Assembly: GCF_000735135.1 (NCBI RefSeq)
Contig: NZ_JPLZ01000008.1
Coordinates: forward strand, 35,726 to 99,725
From: Chryseobacterium sp. FH1
GTDB taxonomy: Bacteria > Bacteroidota > Bacteroidia > Flavobacteriales > Weeksellaceae
DNA length: 64,000 nucleotides
Direction of reading: 5' to 3'
Part shown: one piece after another, positions 61,877 to 64,000 of the stretch
How the letters are laid out: each line of letters begins with the position of its first letter
Position numbering within the stretch: position 1 is the stretch's first letter
Made by a program: the position numbers and the translations under genes
The notes under the pieces: generated by a model
Told to the model about the DNA's origin: nothing
The model's input: the letters and a program-made list of their open reading frames with translations, nothing else
Database searches by the model: none

Positions 61877-62986
61877 ATGAATCCAAGCATTTGGGAACTC
61901 GAAACGTTTTATAGAAAGCGTAATATTGTCATTATCGGTTCAGGATTTACAGGACTTTGGACTGCGATTTCTATCAAAGAAAAATTTCCTGAAAAATCAA
62001 TTTTAATTATTGAAAGAAATCCGATTCCGACTGGCGCTTCTACAAGAAATGCGGGCTTTGCGTGCTTCGGAAGTTTGACAGAAATTATTTCTGATTCCGA
62101 GAAAATGGGTTGGGAGAAAACCTTGGAGTTGGTGAAAATGCGATTCGAAGGTTTGCAGAAGATTCAAAACTATTTTGCTAAAGATGAGATTGATTTTGAA
62201 TTGTGTGGCGGTTATGAAATTTTGAATGATGAGTCTGCTTTGGAAAAGTTAGATGAAGTGAGTCAACATCTCTTTCCGATTACAAAAACTGAAAACACTT
62301 TCAGAATCGTCAATGAAAAAATTGAAGAATTTGGACTGGGAAAATCTGAATATTTGGTTGAGAATCTTTTTGAAGGAAGTTTGCATTCAGGGAAATTATT
62401 AATGAAACTTGTAGAAAAATGCCACGAACTGAAGGTGGAATTTCTCTGCGGAACAGAAGTGGAATCTGTTTCAGAATCCGAAAATGAAGTTGAAATCAAA
62501 ATCAATGAAAAGCAAATTTTAAAATCCGAAAAAGTTATTTTTTGCACAAATGCTTTTAGTTCAAAATTCCTCAAATCAGAAGAAATAATTCCTGCAAGAG
62601 GACAAATCATCTTAACAGAACCGATTGAAAATCTGAAACTAAAAGGCACTTTCCATTACGATGAAGGCTTTTATTATTTCAGAAATCTCGGAAACAGAGT
62701 TCTTTTGGGAGGCGCAAGAAATCAAGATTTCGAAACCGAAAAAACCACGAATTTTGAAACAACGGAATTTCTGCAAAATCATTTGGAACAATTTTTAAAA
62801 GATGTGATTTTACCAAATCTAGATTTCAAAATCGCAATGCGCTGGTCGGGAATTATGGCAATGGGAAGCGAGAAAACGCCGATTGTAAAACAACTTTCTG
62901 AAAGACAATTTTGCGCCGTCAGACTTTCCGGAATGGGTGTTGCGCTGGCACCGAAAATTGGGGAAATGGTTTGTAGGATGATTTAA
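61877..62986 (+). CDS. FAD-dependent amino acid oxidase-like oxidoreductase (DAO family)
   Basis: A 369-residue flavoprotein with an N-terminal Rossmann motif GSGFTG at 21-26 (in NIVIIGSGFTGLWTA) and the DAO-family features ASTRNAGFACFGS and RNLGNRVLLGGARNQDF, ending RLSGMGVALAPKIG. The fold suits oxidation of an amine or D-amino acid. The substrate is unknown. Its stop codon overlaps the convergent TrmH-type gene by 4 bp. Confidence 0.85.
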   Translation: MNPSIWELETFYRKRNIVIIGSGFTGLWTAISIKEKFPEKSILIIERNPIPTGASTRNAGFACFGSLTEIISDSEKMGWEKTLELVKMRFEGLQKIQNYFAKDEIDFELCGGYEILNDESALEKLDEVSQHLFPITKTENTFRIVNEKIEEFGLGKSEYLVENLFEGSLHSGKLLMKLVEKCHELKVEFLCGTEVESVSESENEVEIKINEKQILKSEKVIFCTNAFSSKFLKSEEIIPARGQIILTEPIENLKLKGTFHYDEGFYYFRNLGNRVLLGGARNQDFETEKTTNFETTEFLQNHLEQFLKDVILPNLDFKIAMRWSGIMAMGSEKTPIVKQLSERQFCAVRLSGMGVALAPKIGEMVCRMI

Positions 62987-63645
62987 AGATTATTCTCCCT
63001 CAGATATTTCTCCAAAATCATATCGCCACTCGGAATCGAATTCTTTGCCCAGCGGATTTTCATTTGAAGTAGTTTTTCTTCGGACAATTTGTAATCGATG
63101 TTGGATTTGAGGAGTTTTTGTTTGAGTTCGTACATACAAATGGCGGCGGCGACAGAAACATTGAAGCTTCTCGTGAATCCGAACATTGGGATGGCTAAGG
63201 TTTCATCAGCAAAATCCAGAAGTTCGTCCGTTGTTCCCTCCCACTCTGTTCCGAATACCAAAGCCAACGGTTCATCAACTTTGTAATCCGGGAGCATTTT
63301 TGCGTTGTTCTCGGCAGAAACGGCGACGATTTTGTAACCTCGTTTCTTGATTTGTTGTAAAGACTCTATCGTTCTCGGCATTTTCTCCACCTCTACCCAT
63401 GTGTCTGCACCTTTGGTGACTTTCAAATTGGGTTCGAAGAAGTTTTCTTTTTCCATTGCTACGACTTTGTGAAATCCACAAGCTTCCACGCTTCTGACAA
63501 TTGCAGCAGCGTTTCGGAATTGGTAAATATCTTCCATCACCGGCAAAACGAAATCTGAACTTTCCTGAGCGAAATGTTCGATCTTAGCGAAGCGTTCTGG
63601 CGTTAAAAAAGTTTGGAGATATTCGTAGGTAGAATTTGGGTTCAA
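62983..63645 (-). CDS. TrmH/SpoU family RNA 2'-O-methyltransferase
   Basis: A 220-residue SPOUT enzyme. The three SpoU motifs are present: RNAAAIVRSVEACGF, LVFGTEWEG and IPMFGFTRSFNVSVAAAI. A tRNA Gm18-type role is likely. I chose the TTG at 63645 (then NPNSTYEYLQTFLTPER), because it gives the usual N-terminus; a reading from a TTG at 63768 would run through intergenic repeat-like DNA rich in GCAAAG units. It overlaps the flavoprotein gene by 4 bp at the 3' ends. Confidence 0.85.
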   Translation of the reverse strand: MNPNSTYEYLQTFLTPERFAKIEHFAQESSDFVLPVMEDIYQFRNAAAIVRSVEACGFHKVVAMEKENFFEPNLKVTKGADTWVEVEKMPRTIESLQQIKKRGYKIVAVSAENNAKMLPDYKVDEPLALVFGTEWEGTTDELLDFADETLAIPMFGFTRSFNVSVAAAICMYELKQKLLKSNIDYKLSEEKLLQMKIRWAKNSIPSGDMILEKYLRENNL

Positions 63646-63830
63646 GGTTTTGTGTTTAAAGTTGGTGGGTGCAAATTTCGGGTTTTTTATTTTTATAAAA
63701 TGTAGATTTTGAACGCAAAGTCTGCAAAGTTTTTTTGGACAATATTGAAAATATTTTAAGGTTCGCAAAGACGCTGACGCTCAGCGAAGAAATAATTATT
63801 TCTCGCAGATTGGGCGGATTTTGCAGATTC
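63646..63830. other. Upstream region of the TrmH-type gene with GCAAAG-type repeats
   Basis: It contains AACGCAAAG, GCAAAG and CGCAAAG units near 63712-63768, a CGCTGACGCTCAGCG inverted repeat near 63772, and GCAGATTgGGCGGATTtTGCAGATT-like units near 63804-63830. These resemble the arms of the palindrome at 61652. No gene is seen. Confidence 0.4.
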
Positions 63831-63981
63831 AGAGCCTGTTTAAAAATGATTAAAAAATAAAATTTCCAAAGCATTTTTCTTTTCCCCAACCCTAAAGGGT
63901 GGAAAAACGTCTTGGAAATTTCATCAAAATTACTCCCTTTAGGGTCGGGGAAATAATTTTGATGAAATTTAAACAGGCTCT
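63831..63981 (+). repeat. 151-bp palindromic element, copy 3
   Basis: Perfect 14-bp terminal inverted repeats as in copy 2. One arm has TTTCCAA/TTGGAAA where copies 1 and 2 have TTTTCAA/TTGAAAA, a paired change. It lies at the right edge, next to GCAAAG-type repeats. Confidence 0.9.
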
Positions 63982-64000
63982 CAAAAAAGCACAATTTTGT

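Noticed and set aside
63646..63768. N-terminal extension of the TrmH-type protein to 63768
   Set aside because: The extension runs through GCAAAG-type repeat DNA and would also use TTG; family N-termini match the TTG at 63645.

Overview
The window is AT-rich chromosomal DNA of a Bacteroidota bacterium of the class Flavobacteriia, most likely of the Chryseobacterium group. Four things point there: the gldJ-porU-porV order of the type IX secretion system (T9SS), five exported proteins with T9SS type A sorting domains, TAnnTTTG promoter -7 boxes with no Shine-Dalgarno pattern, and TPR-AraC membrane regulators. I saw no rRNA, tRNA, CRISPR array, insertion sequence with a transposase, or phage gene.

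Layout. 1-5.6 kb: start of gldJ (minus strand), then the T9SS sortase porU and shuttle porV. 5.6-15 kb: a FUSC-type membrane protein, a phosphopantetheinyl transferase, a small membrane protein and a complete RND efflux operon (adaptor, pump, outer-membrane channel). 15-26.6 kb: two paralogous cassettes, each with a TPR-membrane-AraC regulator, a TPR-membrane partner and T9SS cargo genes. 26.6-31.7 kb: a TetR regulator with its probable operator, a thioesterase and FabF, then a HugZ-type heme oxygenase, an AraC regulator and a siderophore-interacting reductase, which look like an iron/heme group. 31.8-40.5 kb: ahcY, a secreted 25-residue-repeat protein, YiaA, a lipoprotein, the dipeptidase pepD and a secreted M4 metallopeptidase. 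40.6-44.1 kb: four exported or membrane proteins of unknown function. 44.3-52.5 kb: an FKBP isomerase, a small ORF with radA, a MazF-type toxin-antitoxin pair joined to an ACP phosphodiesterase, a TPR-LuxR-like regulator, a DUF6702/HupE pair, a frameshifted DUF6169-like gene and an Lrp regulator. 52.5-64 kb: giant tamB divergent from tsaD, then DUF808, rsmE, a DinB/DUF1572 protein, an amino-acid-oxidase-like flavoprotein and a TrmH-type methyltransferase.

How the parts fit. PorU and PorV handle export and attachment of the T9SS cargo encoded here: an ELWxxDGT protein, a 287-residue protein, a GEVED protein, the 25-residue-repeat protein and the M4 peptidase. The duplicated cassettes suggest envelope-anchored regulators that control adjacent cargo genes; the first cargo gene of each cassette has the same 19-bp motif at a similar distance.

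Most unusual non-coding content. A ~151-bp element is present in three near-identical copies (one inverted). It has 14-bp terminal inverted repeats and two internal hairpin arms whose tips are complementary to each other, and a compensatory base-pair change between copies supports selection on its fold. At least two other palindromic intergenic repeat types are also present.
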